Positions 43,701 to 53,900 of a stretch of 64,000 nt of DNA are shown piece by piece; position 1 is the stretch's first letter, and each line of letters begins with the position of its first letter. Origin of the DNA: Hemicordylus capensis. Its lineage: Eukaryota > Chordata > Lepidosauria > Squamata > Cordylidae. The stretch lies in contig NC_069662.1 of the NCBI RefSeq assembly GCF_027244095.1, forward strand, positions 14,038,501-14,102,500. Reading direction: 5' to 3'. The translations under genes and the position numbers were made by a program. Under the pieces are notes generated by a model that saw only the letters and a program-made list of their open reading frames with translations, had not been told where the DNA came from and did no database searches.

Positions 43701-44261
43701 ATTTCCTCTGTGTTGGCTAAAACCATCAGTGTTGTTCTGGCCTTCCTGGCCACCAAGCCAGGAAACAGGATGAGGAGATGGATAGGGAAGAGGCTGGCAG
43801 TATCGGTCATCATTCTCTGTTCACTTATTCAAATTGGCATCTGTGCTGTGTGGCTGGCAAACACTCCCCCTTTCCCAGAGTTTGACATGCACTCTCAGAT
43901 CAGTGAGATCATTGTGCAATGCAATGAAGGCTCAAACACCATGTTCTACATCGTCCTGGGCTACATGGGTTTTCTGGCCATCATCAGCTTCACTGTGGCC
44001 TTCCTTGCGAGAAAGTTACCAGATAGCTTTAATGAAGCCAAGCTGATCACCTTCAGCATGCTGGTCTTCTGCACTGTTTGGATTACTTTTGTCCCAAGCT
44101 ACCTGAGCACCAAGGGGAAATACATGGTGGCTGTGGAGCTCTTCTCCATCATGGCCTCTAGTGGTGGACTGTTGAGTTGTATCTTCCTCCCCAAATGCTA
44201 CATTATTATTCTTAGACCTGATCTGAACACCAGAGAGCAACTAGTAAGGAAACAATATTGA
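29459..44261 (+). CDS. VMN2R: V2R receptor unit 2, complete six-exon gene
   Basis: Exons 29459-29664, 32941-33232, 35918-36766, 37490-37717, 38158-38284 and 43360-44261 join in the same phases as unit 1, with GT/AG sites and no stop, giving 867 residues. The order is signal peptide, Venus-flytrap domain (about 69-525), cysteine-rich linker and seven helices. The gene is stretched by a 2.4-kb LINE in intron 1 and by 5 kb of repeats in intron 5. The coding sequence looks intact and the predicted product is a vomeronasal pheromone/kairomone receptor. Differences from unit 1 are spread over the ligand domain with some clustering in exon 3. Whether intron 5 splices normally across its palindrome cannot be seen. 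Confidence 0.9.
29830..30025 (+). mobile_element. Older tRNA-derived SINE (intron 1, unit 2)
   Basis: GGGTTTGATCTCTGGCATCTCC, CAGGCACAACTGGGAAACTGC, CTAGACCAATGGCCTGATTC and ATAAGGCAACTTGATAT follow the squamate tRNA-SINE body, but the boxes are decayed. The unit 3 copy is at 51130-51325. In unit 1 it was lost in a 325-bp deletion. Confidence 0.7.
30067..32494 (-). mobile_element. Non-LTR retrotransposon (LINE), reverse transcriptase nearly open
   Basis: The minus frame 32041-30386 carries [53 protein letters not shown], then [62 protein letters not shown] and a terminal ERHCRCG. A single in-frame TAA at 31685-31687 interrupts about 550 codons. The 3' end near 30067 has a (TTACA)n tail. No endonuclease domain is visible, so the copy is 5'-truncated near 32494. 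The clade is not certain: it resembles I/Vingi or R4-like elements rather than L1, L2, CR1 or RTE. Confidence 0.85.
32495..32565 (+). mobile_element. 3' part of tRNA-SINE (intron 1, unit 2)
   Basis: CACCAGTCAATGTAGACACC..AGTCTGACTCGGATTAGAGC is the 3' half of the SINE at 15720-15900 and 52190-52370. Its 5' half is missing at the LINE junction. Confidence 0.65.
32690..32835 (-). mobile_element. L2 3'-tail fragment (intron 1, unit 2)
   Basis: Paralogue of 16010-16160: TTGTATTCTGCCCAAAATGC, GTCTCTGGGCGGTTTACAAC and an A-rich end. Confidence 0.6.
32941..33232 (+). CDS. V2R unit 2 exon 2
   Basis: 292 bp, acceptor CATTGCAG, donor GTATGT. It encodes [20 protein letters not shown] through NTYKIPQ. 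It differs from unit 1 mainly by IS for MP, I for V in YDNIF, and F for L in NPFNYN. Confidence 0.95.
33470..33745 (+). mobile_element. SINE-like repeat (intron 2, unit 2)
   Basis: Same family and position as 16760-17052, ending GTGGTATATAAATATTTGTTGTTGTTGG. Confidence 0.7.
34661..34703. repeat. (GAT)n microsatellite
   Basis: About 14 GAT triplets plus GAA GAA at the CR1-SINE border, shorter than the 33-triplet tract of unit 1. Confidence 0.9.
34704..34930 (-). mobile_element. SINE-like repeat inserted in CR1 (unit 2)
   Basis: Reverse-orientation copy at the same site as 18090-18330, with a roughly 30-bp deletion in the CTGGGGGTGGATAGGGCC area. Confidence 0.78.
35480..35917. other. Distal intron 2 of unit 2
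   Basis: Shared by all units; no element or gene recognised. Confidence 0.5.
35918..36766 (+). CDS. V2R unit 2 exon 3
   Basis: 849 bp, open, phase 0. [13 protein letters not shown] to KSLLLWP, with the same landmarks as unit 1. Notable changes are ESYEFHHK for EYCEFDLK in lobe 2 and FWWF for FWMF. Confidence 0.96.
36767..37489. other. Intron 3 of unit 2
   Basis: 723 bp with no recognised element. It is about 100 bp longer than in unit 1. Confidence 0.6.
37490..37717 (+). CDS. V2R unit 2 exon 4
   Basis: 228 bp, [20 protein letters not shown] to VWNHKFKE; phase 0 at both ends. [13 protein letters not shown] replaces [13 protein letters not shown] of unit 1. Confidence 0.95.
37718..38157. other. 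Intron 4 of unit 2
   Basis: 440 bp, no recognised element. Confidence 0.6.
38158..38284 (+). CDS. V2R unit 2 exon 5
   Basis: 127 bp, cysteine-rich linker [15 protein letters not shown] and [15 protein letters not shown]; donor GTAAAA, phase 1. Confidence 0.95.
38398..39235. other. Intron 5 of unit 2, proximal shared part
   Basis: Paralogous to 60270-61130 in unit 3 and deleted in unit 1. Short open frames in it do not agree between units, so they are not coding. I do not recognise the sequence. Confidence 0.5.
39236..39965. mobile_element. Unclassified DNA-transposon-like repeat (unit 2)
   Basis: It begins AATAGGGAAGTGCAAAAC..TTGGGTGTTCTGG..CCGAAACGAAAAACCC, a squamate repeat type rich in CCGAAA/TTTCGG words. 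It includes a 60-75 bp internal repeat (TGTGCTTGAATTTCCTGCCTTTCAGCCTCCCATTGACTT, twice at 39424-39556). A longer copy is at 61131-62610 in unit 3. It stops abruptly where the L2 begins. Confidence 0.5.
39966..41570 (-). mobile_element. L2 LINE, endonuclease to RT start, 3'-truncated (unit 2)
   Basis: Endonuclease in minus frames 41456-41214 ([17 protein letters not shown]) and 41236-40604 ([30 protein letters not shown], and the end [16 protein letters not shown]). The linker follows, then the RT start at 40160-39966 ([24 protein letters not shown]). The RT core and tail are gone. LINE copies normally lose the 5' end, so this 3' loss points to a later deletion. The 5' half is nearly identical to 1-960. 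Confidence 0.85.
41811..43145. repeat. Near-palindromic foldback repeat (unit 2)
   Basis: Same structure as 1130-2592: inverted arms around a centre near 42290-42330, outer sub-repeats, and the right terminus GCACACCCCTAG at about 43145. The left arm has one sub-repeat fewer than in unit 0. Confidence 0.75.
43360..44261 (+). CDS. V2R unit 2 exon 6 (7TM exon)
   Basis: 902 bp, acceptor TTTCAG, TGA at 44259-44261. All helices and family motifs are present. Differences from unit 0 include [25 protein letters not shown] and VELFSIM. Confidence 0.96.
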
Positions 44262-44673
44262 GACACTGGACTCTTTCTGCCTTTTCTTGTTCTTCGGCAC
44301 CATGTCTTTCTTCATTATATTCCCATATTAGTAGCGAAGGAAGGCGTAGATTAGAGAATACAGTCAACATGGGTGGTATCGGTGACTAAACGTGGGTGAT
44401 ATCGTAACAATGGGGGGAACTGTGGAAGAGCTGCTTGAACAATGAGCCATATTGCACAGCTCTGGCACTGCTTTGAAGGACACATCAGCCCGGCAGCACC
44501 ATATTTCCAGAATGCATCACAGGATGTCAGCCAGCCTACAGTATTGGCCACAGACTAATAGTTCTCAAAGAAGGGAGGTATATGTAGACAACCTTATAAT
44601 TAAGGTTAGGTGAAAAAAGAATGGCTGACATCCAGACTAACACAGTGTGTGGTCATCCAATGAAGCACATTTG

Positions 44674-45245
44674 TTTGAAATGCATTCTACATTCATCCAG
44701 ATCATGTTGCAATGCAATGAAGGGTCTGAGGGTCTCTTACATGGGCTTTCTGGCAATCATCAGCTTCACTGTGGCCTTCCTTGCTAGAATGTTACTGATG
44801 GATTTATTTATTCAGTCAATCATTTATTTAACATATCTTTATACCACCCAAAACTTACGTCTCTGGGCGATTTACAACAAGATAAAAACAAATGTAAAAC
44901 ATTAGTTAAAAACAAAAACAAGAAATTTTAAACATAACAATTTAATTTTTAAAAAACAATATCCTAAAAACAACATTAAAACAATTTAATGAAGCCAAGC
45001 AGATCACCTTCAGCATGCTGGTCTTCTGCAGTATTTGGATGTCCTTTGTCAAAAGCTACTTGAACACCAAGCAGAGATACATGGTGGCTATGGATGTCTT
45101 CTTCATCTTGGTCTCTAGCGGTGAACTGTTGAGTTGCATCTTCCTCCCCAAATACTACATTATTATTCTTAGACCTGGTCTGGACACCAGAGAGCAACTA
45201 GTACGGAAAATGAATTGTGGCATTGGACTCTTTGGTTATTTTTGA
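44674..45245 (+). pseudogene. Truncated second 7TM exon relic downstream of unit 2
   Basis: Nearly identical to 4119-4690, with the L2 tail at 44802-44983. The 3' piece reads [41 protein letters not shown] in outline and ends in [14 protein letters not shown]. It is followed by AATAAA at 45316. Confidence 0.88.
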
Positions 45246-46280
45246 TGAGTTTTCTACTATTTCCTTCTATTTTCTACTATTTCCTACTATTCCTCCTATA
45301 TTAGTGGTCATGCAAAATAAAGATACTGTTTCAAACAAAGCCATCGCCGTGGGTGCTAAAGTGTGGGAGACGTCAAGCTCTGGCTACTTGCACATAAAAA
45401 TGTCACACAGTTCCTGATTATTTCCCCTTCTTTGTTCAACATTTCATTCCATCTTTCCTGTCCTTATTAGTGTCCACACAATTATGTCTGTAGCTGTCCC
45501 TCATTTTCAAATTATCTTTGCTTTGAAAATGTACCGCAAGAGACAGAGGAAATAAGTTTTGGTTTAGTTTCTGGATGATTTCTCTGCTATGGTATTGGTT
45601 CTAATTTTGCCAGTCTCTGCCGCCGTGCCAGCACAATGAGGTGGGGTTCTGGGTTGTGCCCCCATTACATGAGGCAGTCACGGGCACCATCATGCTCCCC
45701 TCCACGTGACAGGGATCGGCCAATTAGGCAAGGAGGCGGCCCAATTTCGTCCCGGCTGCCTCCATTCCGTTCAGTGGCTCCACAGCTTGGCACCAGCGAG
45801 GATCACTGGCGTAGCTCTCTCCATAGTGGCCATGTGGAGGGGCTGGGACAGGACTGACGAGAAGGGCCATCGCCAGCAGCATCATGGAGGTGGGGGGCGA
45901 GTGCATCAGCGGAGAGTGGCGGAGGCTTGGGGCCAGTACAATGAGGCAGGGTTGTGCCCCTGGCACATGAGGCAGCCACGGGCACCATCTTGCCTCCCCC
46001 TCCACCTGGCAGGGATCGGCCAATGAGGGAAAGAGGTGGGGCGATTGGGTGCCGGCTGCCTCCGTTCTGTTCAGTTGCTCCACAGCTTGGCACCCACCCA
46101 ACACCCTGTACTCAGTGAAGGATAGCCGGTAGCCTGTGGGGGCCATGTAGGAAATTTTGGGGTGATACCACATTGGCACTAGGTATGGCCTTTTTTTCAC
46201 CTACGTCTCACTGAGTCCTTTTGCTTTCAGTCATAGGTTGGCACTGAAGGAACCGTTCACTTGGCAGGAGAGTGCTGGTG
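45246..46280. repeat. Inter-unit spacer, proximal part with local duplication (unit 2-3)
   Basis: Paralogue of 4691-5418. A segment of about 330 bp is tandemly duplicated: the CCAGCACAATGAGGTGGGG..GCTTGGCACC block at 45628-45793 returns as CCAGTACAATGAGGCAGGG..GCTTGGCACCC at 45933-46093. No protein-like frame. Confidence 0.6.
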
Positions 46281-47735
46281 TTGGGTAGGTAGACTGAATA
46301 ATGGTGTTTGGCTGGAGGCCAATTTGGGGTGGGAGCAGGGCCAAATTAAGCTAATGTGGGGCCTGTAACATGTGTCATAAAGGGGCCCCAAATTTTTAAA
46401 ATGCACATACATTTTAAAACATAAATTATTTACTTGCATAGTAAAGTCATTCAATTTTTTCACTGCTATACATATCATATGACAGCCAAGGCAATGTTAA
46501 GAATTGCTGCCAGGGCTGGACTGGGGGCACTGAGAGGGCAGTGGAATGTATGTGGGGAGGGCGCCAGGTTTTGAGCAGAATGGCTACTTAAGGGTGGGAG
46601 TATTCATTGCTGCCGAGTGCAGCGGGGTGCAGTCAACATGGAGACCAGGGTTCCCTTGAAGGCATGCACGTGTGCATGTGTTGTGTTCACATGGTTTTTG
46701 ATGTATGCTCAGTTAATTGTAGCTCCCGCTCAGGTTGAATCAGGAAGGCCCCATTCTGAATGCACATGGTGCCCACACACTGCCTTGAAACTGTCACTCA
46801 GAACAAAACTCATTCGACACAGAAATGAAAAATATTAGAGAGAACACCGATGGAGACCAGGCCTCCCAGAAGCGTCGTGTATCAATTGCACATATTGCAA
46901 TATGTGCTTGGCGTGCAGAAATGTGAACAAACATGCATGCATACAGATCAGCAATCATGTGCACTGGCCACAGATTTCACAAGAGTAGAGCACAACACAT
47001 GAATACATGAATTGCTGACGTTCATTCTAAGCTCTACGACTGCAGTGGGGGAGGAAGGGGCTTAATCTTTGCAAGGATGATAGCAGTGCCCTCCACCTTT
47101 GACCCAGCTTCTGGAGGGGAATATAGCATTCTTACATGCATGGAGATGTACCCCCCCTCCCGACACACACATACACAATGCCTCTGCATATTCCTCCCAT
47201 CATAATGATAGCCATTTTGCGAGCCAATAAATCATGCGCATTGAAGAATGGGGTGGGGTGGGGAGGTTGAAAGGATGGATCACTGTTGTATCAGGCAAAA
47301 GGGTTTACCTTCCTACTTCAGATTTGGAAACATAAACCCACACAGACAGGTCATGCTAAAAACTCTGGTCCTGAAGTCATGACTAAGGAGGAAAAGCAAA
47401 AACCATTGATGAAAAGGCAGGCAAGTGGGGCAGGTGGAGGGGGGGGGAAGAGGACAACCTCCATCTAAACCATCTGATTCACACAATACATGCTAGAGAG
47501 TGAACTGAATGAAATTACTGTGGTCCAGGACCAGCAGACAGTACCTGCGAACCAACGAAACACAGATACAGGTCAGAGGCCATTTCCGTTGTTGGAAAAA
47601 TAAGGCGGCCACCTTTGAGACCCAGATCCCTCTTTCCACACCCCACTAGTCATGAGAACAATCCTCAAAGGTCTCTTTCCAGGATCTGCTTACAGAACAA
47701 CTGTGAGGGGGGAAATGGCCATGCTCCTTCCTTCA
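46281..47735. repeat. Inter-unit spacer module (unit 2-3)
   Basis: Full-length copy of the module at 9697-11088, including the intact L1 target site near 46275. No gene seen. Confidence 0.6.
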
Positions 47736-48480
47736 GAGGTCAAACAAGAGAACCAACCGGCTTCCTTAAAGATTGGTGGGTTTCACAGGAGAGGCTTCTT
47801 GGAAAGTCACCTGTGGGTTCAAGCAGTGCTCTAGGTAAGTACGTGTGAGATTGGGAGCAAGAGATCCCTTTCTCTCTTCTCCATACACACACTAACCCCT
47901 TGCTGAGTGTGATACTCCAGAAAGAGAAGGCGGCATCAGTAGATTACAAGCAGAAAGGCACATGGGAATGCAGGGGGGGATATGTGTCCCTAAATAGCTC
48001 CCTCTCTCACACACGTGCAAAAATGCACATTGGCGCCAACTCGCTCTCCTAACGGTGGGGGGATTTTGCAAGTAGAAAAGACAAGACACCGTGTGAAGGG
48101 AGAAGAATGGGAAGCCCGGCGTCCCTGCGTGAAAGCACAGGCTGGAATTCAGCAGACTGAGCAGAGCAGCACGGAGAGATACGACTCAGCTATGCGCAGG
48201 GGCCTGAATTATTTTATCTCCCCGCCCTCTCTGCCCACAGTCAATCACAAACTAAAAGATGGAAACTGAGCCACATCGCAGGGCTTGTGGGATTTGGAGT
48301 TTCTTTCCTCCAAGAGCTTCCATGGAAAATGCTTCACTTCTAGTTAGCGGCAGAAGAACTGCAATTCCCAGGTGCCAAAGGGCGACGATGATAGAGTCAC
48401 TCGTGATCTGACCAGCAGTTCTCTCGAATACAGAGCCCTAGAAAATGTGGGGCCTGTAGCATTTGCTACTTTTGCTACTA
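47736..48480. other. Spacer segment found only between units 2 and 3
   Basis: About 745 bp without a counterpart elsewhere in the window. It starts inside an exon-like block (47683-47834, CTTTCCAG before and GTAAGT after). The rest is mixed-composition DNA with no credible reading frame. Confidence 0.45.
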
Positions 48481-48639
48481 GGTTAATCCGGCAATGGTGA
48501 GGTGGCCAAGGAACAGCATTCCAGGGTTTTTGCAGCCCAAAGGGCTGGGGGGTGTGGATCGACTCACCAACTCAGACTTCCCCTCAAAAACACCCAGCTG
48601 GTTGCTGTGCCTGTTGTCATCAGTTGAGTTTTCTTTAAA

Positions 48640-48905
48640 TTTAGTCATAGTCCCATTTTTTGACTGTGCTCCTTGACTTTCATTACTAGAACTTGCAGAT
48701 CATCCGCATTCTCAGCTATCAGAGTGGTGTCATCAGTATAGTATTGGTTATTGATGTTTCTTCCTCCAACTTTAAAATCATGATCATCTTCTTCCAATCT
48801 GGCTTCTCTCAGTATATGTTCAGCATATAAATTGAATAAAAAGGGAGAAAGTATACAGCCTTGTCTTACTCTGAACGTCTGGTTCACCACTATGGAGTAA
48901 ATCCA
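48640..48905 (-). mobile_element. BovB/RTE LINE fragment (reverse transcriptase)
   Basis: The minus frame encodes RVRQGCILSPFLFNLYAEHI, GRNINNQYYTDDTTLIAENADD and LVMKVKEHSQKMGL. It is a paralogue of 27345-27625 and was carried with the spacer duplication. Confidence 0.82.
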
Positions 48906-49620
48906 CCAGTCTCCGTGGAAACACAGCTGCAGCTCATTCAGACATGTCCTTGTGTGTCTATTCCAGGGGGCCAAGGAACAGCCTTCCAGGGTTTTGGCGG
49001 CCCAAAGGGTTGGGAATGGCGGGGGTGGCAGGCCAGACTGCGGGCACTGAGAGGGTGGGGGAATGTTTGTGGGGAGGGTGCCAGGTTTTGAGCAGAATGG
49101 GTAATTGAGGGTGGGAATTGGGGAGCAGGGCCACCCCGCAGGGTGTGGCACACCGGGAATATGCCCTGTTGCCCTGTGGGCCAGTCTGAGCCTGGGTGGC
49201 TCGACTCACCAACTCAGAGTTCCCCTCCCCACACATGTGCTTTAAAGTTTTAACAGGAAGGCCTTTTTAGGCTAGGAGATCCCCTGTATTTGTAAAGGGG
49301 AATCCCAGCTGGATTCCCATTTACAAGTATATTCCCCCACCCAGCCAGCCTGCCAGCCAGTTCCATGAAATGGGGGGTGGTCCCAATTCTAACTTGGACT
49401 GGCACCCCCCCCCCCTTTTGAGGGACGGCCTGGTTCATCCTCGGACCACCCAGCCAGGCCTGGCTCAGTCTGAGCTGGTTCGCACAACTCTCTTTCTCTC
49501 TCCTCTCTGTCTACACTAAGCCAGAAGCAAAGCCTCCTTGGAATCTGCCATTCCCCAAATCTCATCCTTCCCTACCTTCTCTGAATATCCGGTGCACCAC
49601 TATGGGATATTTTATCACAC
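48906..49620. repeat. Spacer module, distal part (unit 2-3)
   Basis: Copy of 27626-28340; no gene seen. Confidence 0.55.
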
Positions 49621-50763
49621 TAATTCTACCATGTAATGTATTTGTTTCACTAATTTACTTTCATTCTCTTTTAATAAATTTGAATTTGTTCACTGAAACC
49701 TTGTTTTGTCCCTTTGTTTTGTTATTAGTTCCATGTCTACCACAGAGGGATAGACATTACAGTAGCAGCCCTAGGCCCCGCATCTTGTAACTGTGGTTTC
49801 TGCCATAACACAGGTCCGGATGATCAAAGACAGCAAGGTTACTGAACATGAACAAAGGTTCTGCACTATGTCTGAATCCTGAAATTATTATTTTATTTTT
49901 ACAAACTTGGGTAGATTTTTTCCTGACCATGAATCCATTTATATACCACATCTTTGCAGTGGAGCCTAGAAATATTTTCATTCAATTGATTATTTTCTTT
50001 CTTGGGGATTGACTTCTAATACTTGTCCATTCCTGCTTGGGCCATTTTGCGGGAAGACATTGCTGATGAATGCTAGGATACCCTATGGAAGTGGAAGGAT
50101 ACCCTATGGAAGTGGAAGAAGGGGAATGTTCTGCCTGACATTTTAGAAGTTAAGTCATATTGGCTATGTAGGACACATTGGCGATCTGTACCCACTTGTT
50201 ATAAAATCAATGAAATATATGAAAATAAAATAAAATAAATCATCTGGACGCATTTACCAGAAGCACCTTACTGCATGTTTCCATTTCCTCGCACTCAACG
50301 CAAGGCCCAATGACCAGCAGGCACTTGGGTCCCCAAAGTGTTAACTGAATTCTGTTATTGCCTGCTAAATAGCACATATTAGTTAGGAGGGAATAAAAAA
50401 TGTTATCTTGGATTGTATAGGGACCAGAGGACTGTAGGGAAAGTGTCAATCCACCCTGAAATTATCAAAATCACTATTATTCAGTTCTGCTTCTTGTGGA
50501 ACCCCCATGGCTAGCTAGAAGTCATTTAATGATAAGATCGGTTAATTATAACTCAGTAGCGCATACCAGGCTACACTCACCCAGTGTATAAGAATATTTA
50601 AATGCCCGTGTGTAACCTAGAACTCAGGAGACGTTAACATGAAACAAACAAGGCTCTGTCAAATGGAATTCCTGTGTTGGTAAAGTTCTTTGTGGGTAGT
50701 CTTCTCTAGCTGACAAAGCAAGTGTACAGCTGGGGTGAGATTCAAAATTTGCAGGAGCTCAGA
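49621..50763 (+). promoter_or_regulatory. Conserved upstream region of unit 3
   Basis: Paralogue of 13199-14313 and 28341-29458. A 21-bp stretch (ATACCCTATGGAAGTGGAAG plus G) is duplicated at about 50078-50119. Promoter role inferred from position. Confidence 0.4.
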
Positions 50764-50969
50764 ATGGTCCGGTTACTACCATTCCTCCTATATCTGCCTG
50801 CTATTTTCAGCAGGCAGAACAGCAGGCAAAGACATCTGTGCAAAATTCAGCACAATTCCAAGACAAGTTCCAGAGAAGACATTACCATTGGGGAATTTGT
50901 ATCCTTCTTACAGGGTGGTGTACTTTTATTCAACTTTACAGTACTACCAGACAATTCCACAGCAGGATA
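50764..50969 (+). CDS. V2R unit 3 exon 1 (signal peptide)
   Basis: 206 bp; [43 protein letters not shown]; donor GTGAGT at 50970, phase 2. VLPDNSTAG replaces VPPDRSTTG of the other units and creates an NST glycosylation site. Confidence 0.8.
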
Positions 50970-53900
50970 GTGAGTAGTGCGTCTTTTGTTTTAATGGTTG
51001 TATTGGGTCTTTTAGGTAGGGCTGAGCTAATATATGCCTATCTGGTTTAAATTATTCTAGTGGAGATTCATTATCAATGGCAGCTTCTGATATGCCTCGG
51101 ATGGAGGCTGCAGCATCTAGCCATGGTGTGTGAATGGACCTTAGCAAATCTAATAGCACAGTCTGATCTTTAATCATTTGCATTCCAAATCTCCTGGGTT
51201 TGATCTCTGGCATCTCCAGGCACGGCTGGGAAACTGCTCTGTCTGAAACCAGATTCCCTGCCAGTCCCAATAAAGAATAGTGACCTAGCTAGACCAATGG
51301 CCTGACCAATGGCCACTTGATATGTTTGCATGTCCATACATCATACCAAGCACAATGATTTCCAAGGGGGTATATTCGTGTGTATTCAGATGTATGTGAA
51401 CCAACACTATTCCTAGGGTTCTTGATTGCTCACCCAACCATCAAAAGTTAAAACTTTCTAAGCAAGCCAGTTCCAGTTGACAGTTAGTCAGGAGTCGCAT
51501 TTTCACATTTCCAGTTTTAAATAGTTTTTCTCTATTTTGGTTAGAAGTGGGACAATCATCCTTTAGGAAAAGGACATATAGCAGCACAGTATAGCTCAAC
51601 GCTGACTGGAAAAAGAAACTGGCAGGCATACGGAACAAGGATGCAGAGGTGTAGGGAGAGAGCAGCTAAATAGAACTGGTACAGTAAGGAAGCAGCAATT
51701 TATGAGACCCTTACCCTCCTCAGGAAGCCCTCTGGGCCACCTGAAAATCTGCACAGCCCTCAGGGACATATTTTCAGGTGGAACACCTGAAGAGAGGGCT
51801 TTTGGGGGAAGGGGAATGTGCAGAAAATTGCTGCTTCCCTGCTGAGCACGTGCAGTTAGTTAGGCAGTTCTGTTAGATGACTTTCTTGCTGCACCACTGA
51901 ATCCTTTCTCTCTATGTCAGCAACATTCCCCGATGTTTGGGCAAAACCCTTGTGGTTGTCCGTGCTCTGGAGATAGCGTTTGTGCTAATGTCATAGGTGT
52001 TCAGCTGTGTATGCAGGGAACAGGGGACAGAGAGGACCTCATTCAGGTCTGTCATAATGCTTCCACTCTCCTCTCACCCTCATATTGTCCAAATGGAGAG
52101 GATGCCACCTTTTCTTTATGGAGGGCAGCGGCATCTCTAAGACCTCCTTTGTCTTTGACCTCCAGCTATATGACAAATGGCGATAGTGGGGTATAGATCA
52201 GTGGTAGAGCATCTTTTTTGCATGCAATGGGTCCCAGGTTCAATCCATGACACCTCCAGGTCAGGCTGGGAAAGACTCCAGCCTGGAACTTTGGATAGCC
52301 ATCACCAGTCAGTGTAGACACCACTGAGCAATAGTCTGACTCGGATTAGAGCAGTTTCCTATGTCCCTAGGAATTCATGGAGGGGAGCTTTCTTCCAATG
52401 GCTGCATATCAACCATGGGGAAAGATGTACTGGCTGCATATCTGTATGTCAAAAAATATATATGGCTGGCCTTAAAGTCATTCAACTATGTTTGTTTATT
52501 TAACACATTTGTATACCTCCCCAAATGCAAGTCTCTTGGTGAGACAAGAAAACAATAAAAACAACCAATAAAAAAAGATTAAAGCATTTCAACCATTAAA
52601 ATTTAAAATGTTAAAACTATTAAAAACACAATTAAACAATTACATGTTGTCTGTGGTTTTCCCCCCATGTGTTTGTGTTTTGTTTTCCATACCTGCAAGC
52701 AGAATATATAGAAATGCAATACACTTTTTTTTGCTGATCTATGAATGTAAATCTACTTTAAAATCTCATTGCAGTTTAATGCCTAAAAATTACCATCATG
52801 TTCTTGCCTTCATCTTTGCAATTCAAGAGATCAACAGGAATGACCATCTCTTACCCAATATCACACTGGGATTCGAAATCTATGACAATATTTTCAATCC
52901 ACTGAGAGCCGTTGGGAACACTCTGAAGTTCCTCTTCACAGGGCAGGGGAATCCCTTCAATTACAACTGTGCCAGGAAGCAGCAGCTAGTCCTCGCCATT
53001 GGTGGGCTCACCTCCCCAAATTCCATGCAGATGGCCAGTGTCTTCAATACCTACAAGATCTCACAGGTATGTCTGTTCCTAGCGATGACTAGCTGTAGTC
53101 ATTCAGAAATGGCTATGTTCCTGAGGTAGCTCCGTTTGGAAGCAGCTTTTGAGAAGAAAGGGCTTCCTTGTCTGGAGGAGGAAAACTTCTTTTTTCGTTC
53201 CTAAAGAAGAAAGCAAGAGGGCAAGCAAACCAACCAACAAGGGGGAAAGGAAAAAGTAAGCTTATTAGGGTTAGTCTTTTATAGGGTTTAATTTCTGGCT
53301 GTACCCCTACTAATTGTGCAAAGAGGCACCTTTTAGATGTGGTGATTCTCTTTATTTAGCAGGGGGAGAGTAACTGGCCCAATCCAACCGCAGCACAGTA
53401 TCTCCAATTACTGTTGCTGGTGTCTATATTTCTTTTTAGATTGTGAGCCCTTCAGGAACAGGGATCCATCTTATTTATTTATTATTTCTCTATGTCAGGC
53501 TTCCCCAAACTGCGGCACTCCAGATGTTTCTGAACTACAACTCCCAGCATCCCGAGCCACAATTTCTTGTGGCTGGGTTTGCTGAGGATTGTAGTTCAGC
53601 AACCTCTGGAGGGCCGCAGTTTGGGGATGCCTGCTCTATGTAAACCACTCTGGAAACTTTTGTTGAAAAGTGATATATAAATATTTATTGTTTTTGGCTG
53701 ACTGGCTAGGGGTTCATTTTTGACAGGGCAGTTTCAATTTCAGTTTCAGTTCTGCCTAGAGACAAAATGGGTGGGATTAGCTACAGCTACGCTCTGGAGG
53801 TGGCTCAGTTTGGAAGCCACCCTTGAGAAGACAATGCTGAGACAAGGGGAGCTTTTCTTTGTGGGGATCTGTGAGCAGGAGTTTGGTAACAGACATCAAA

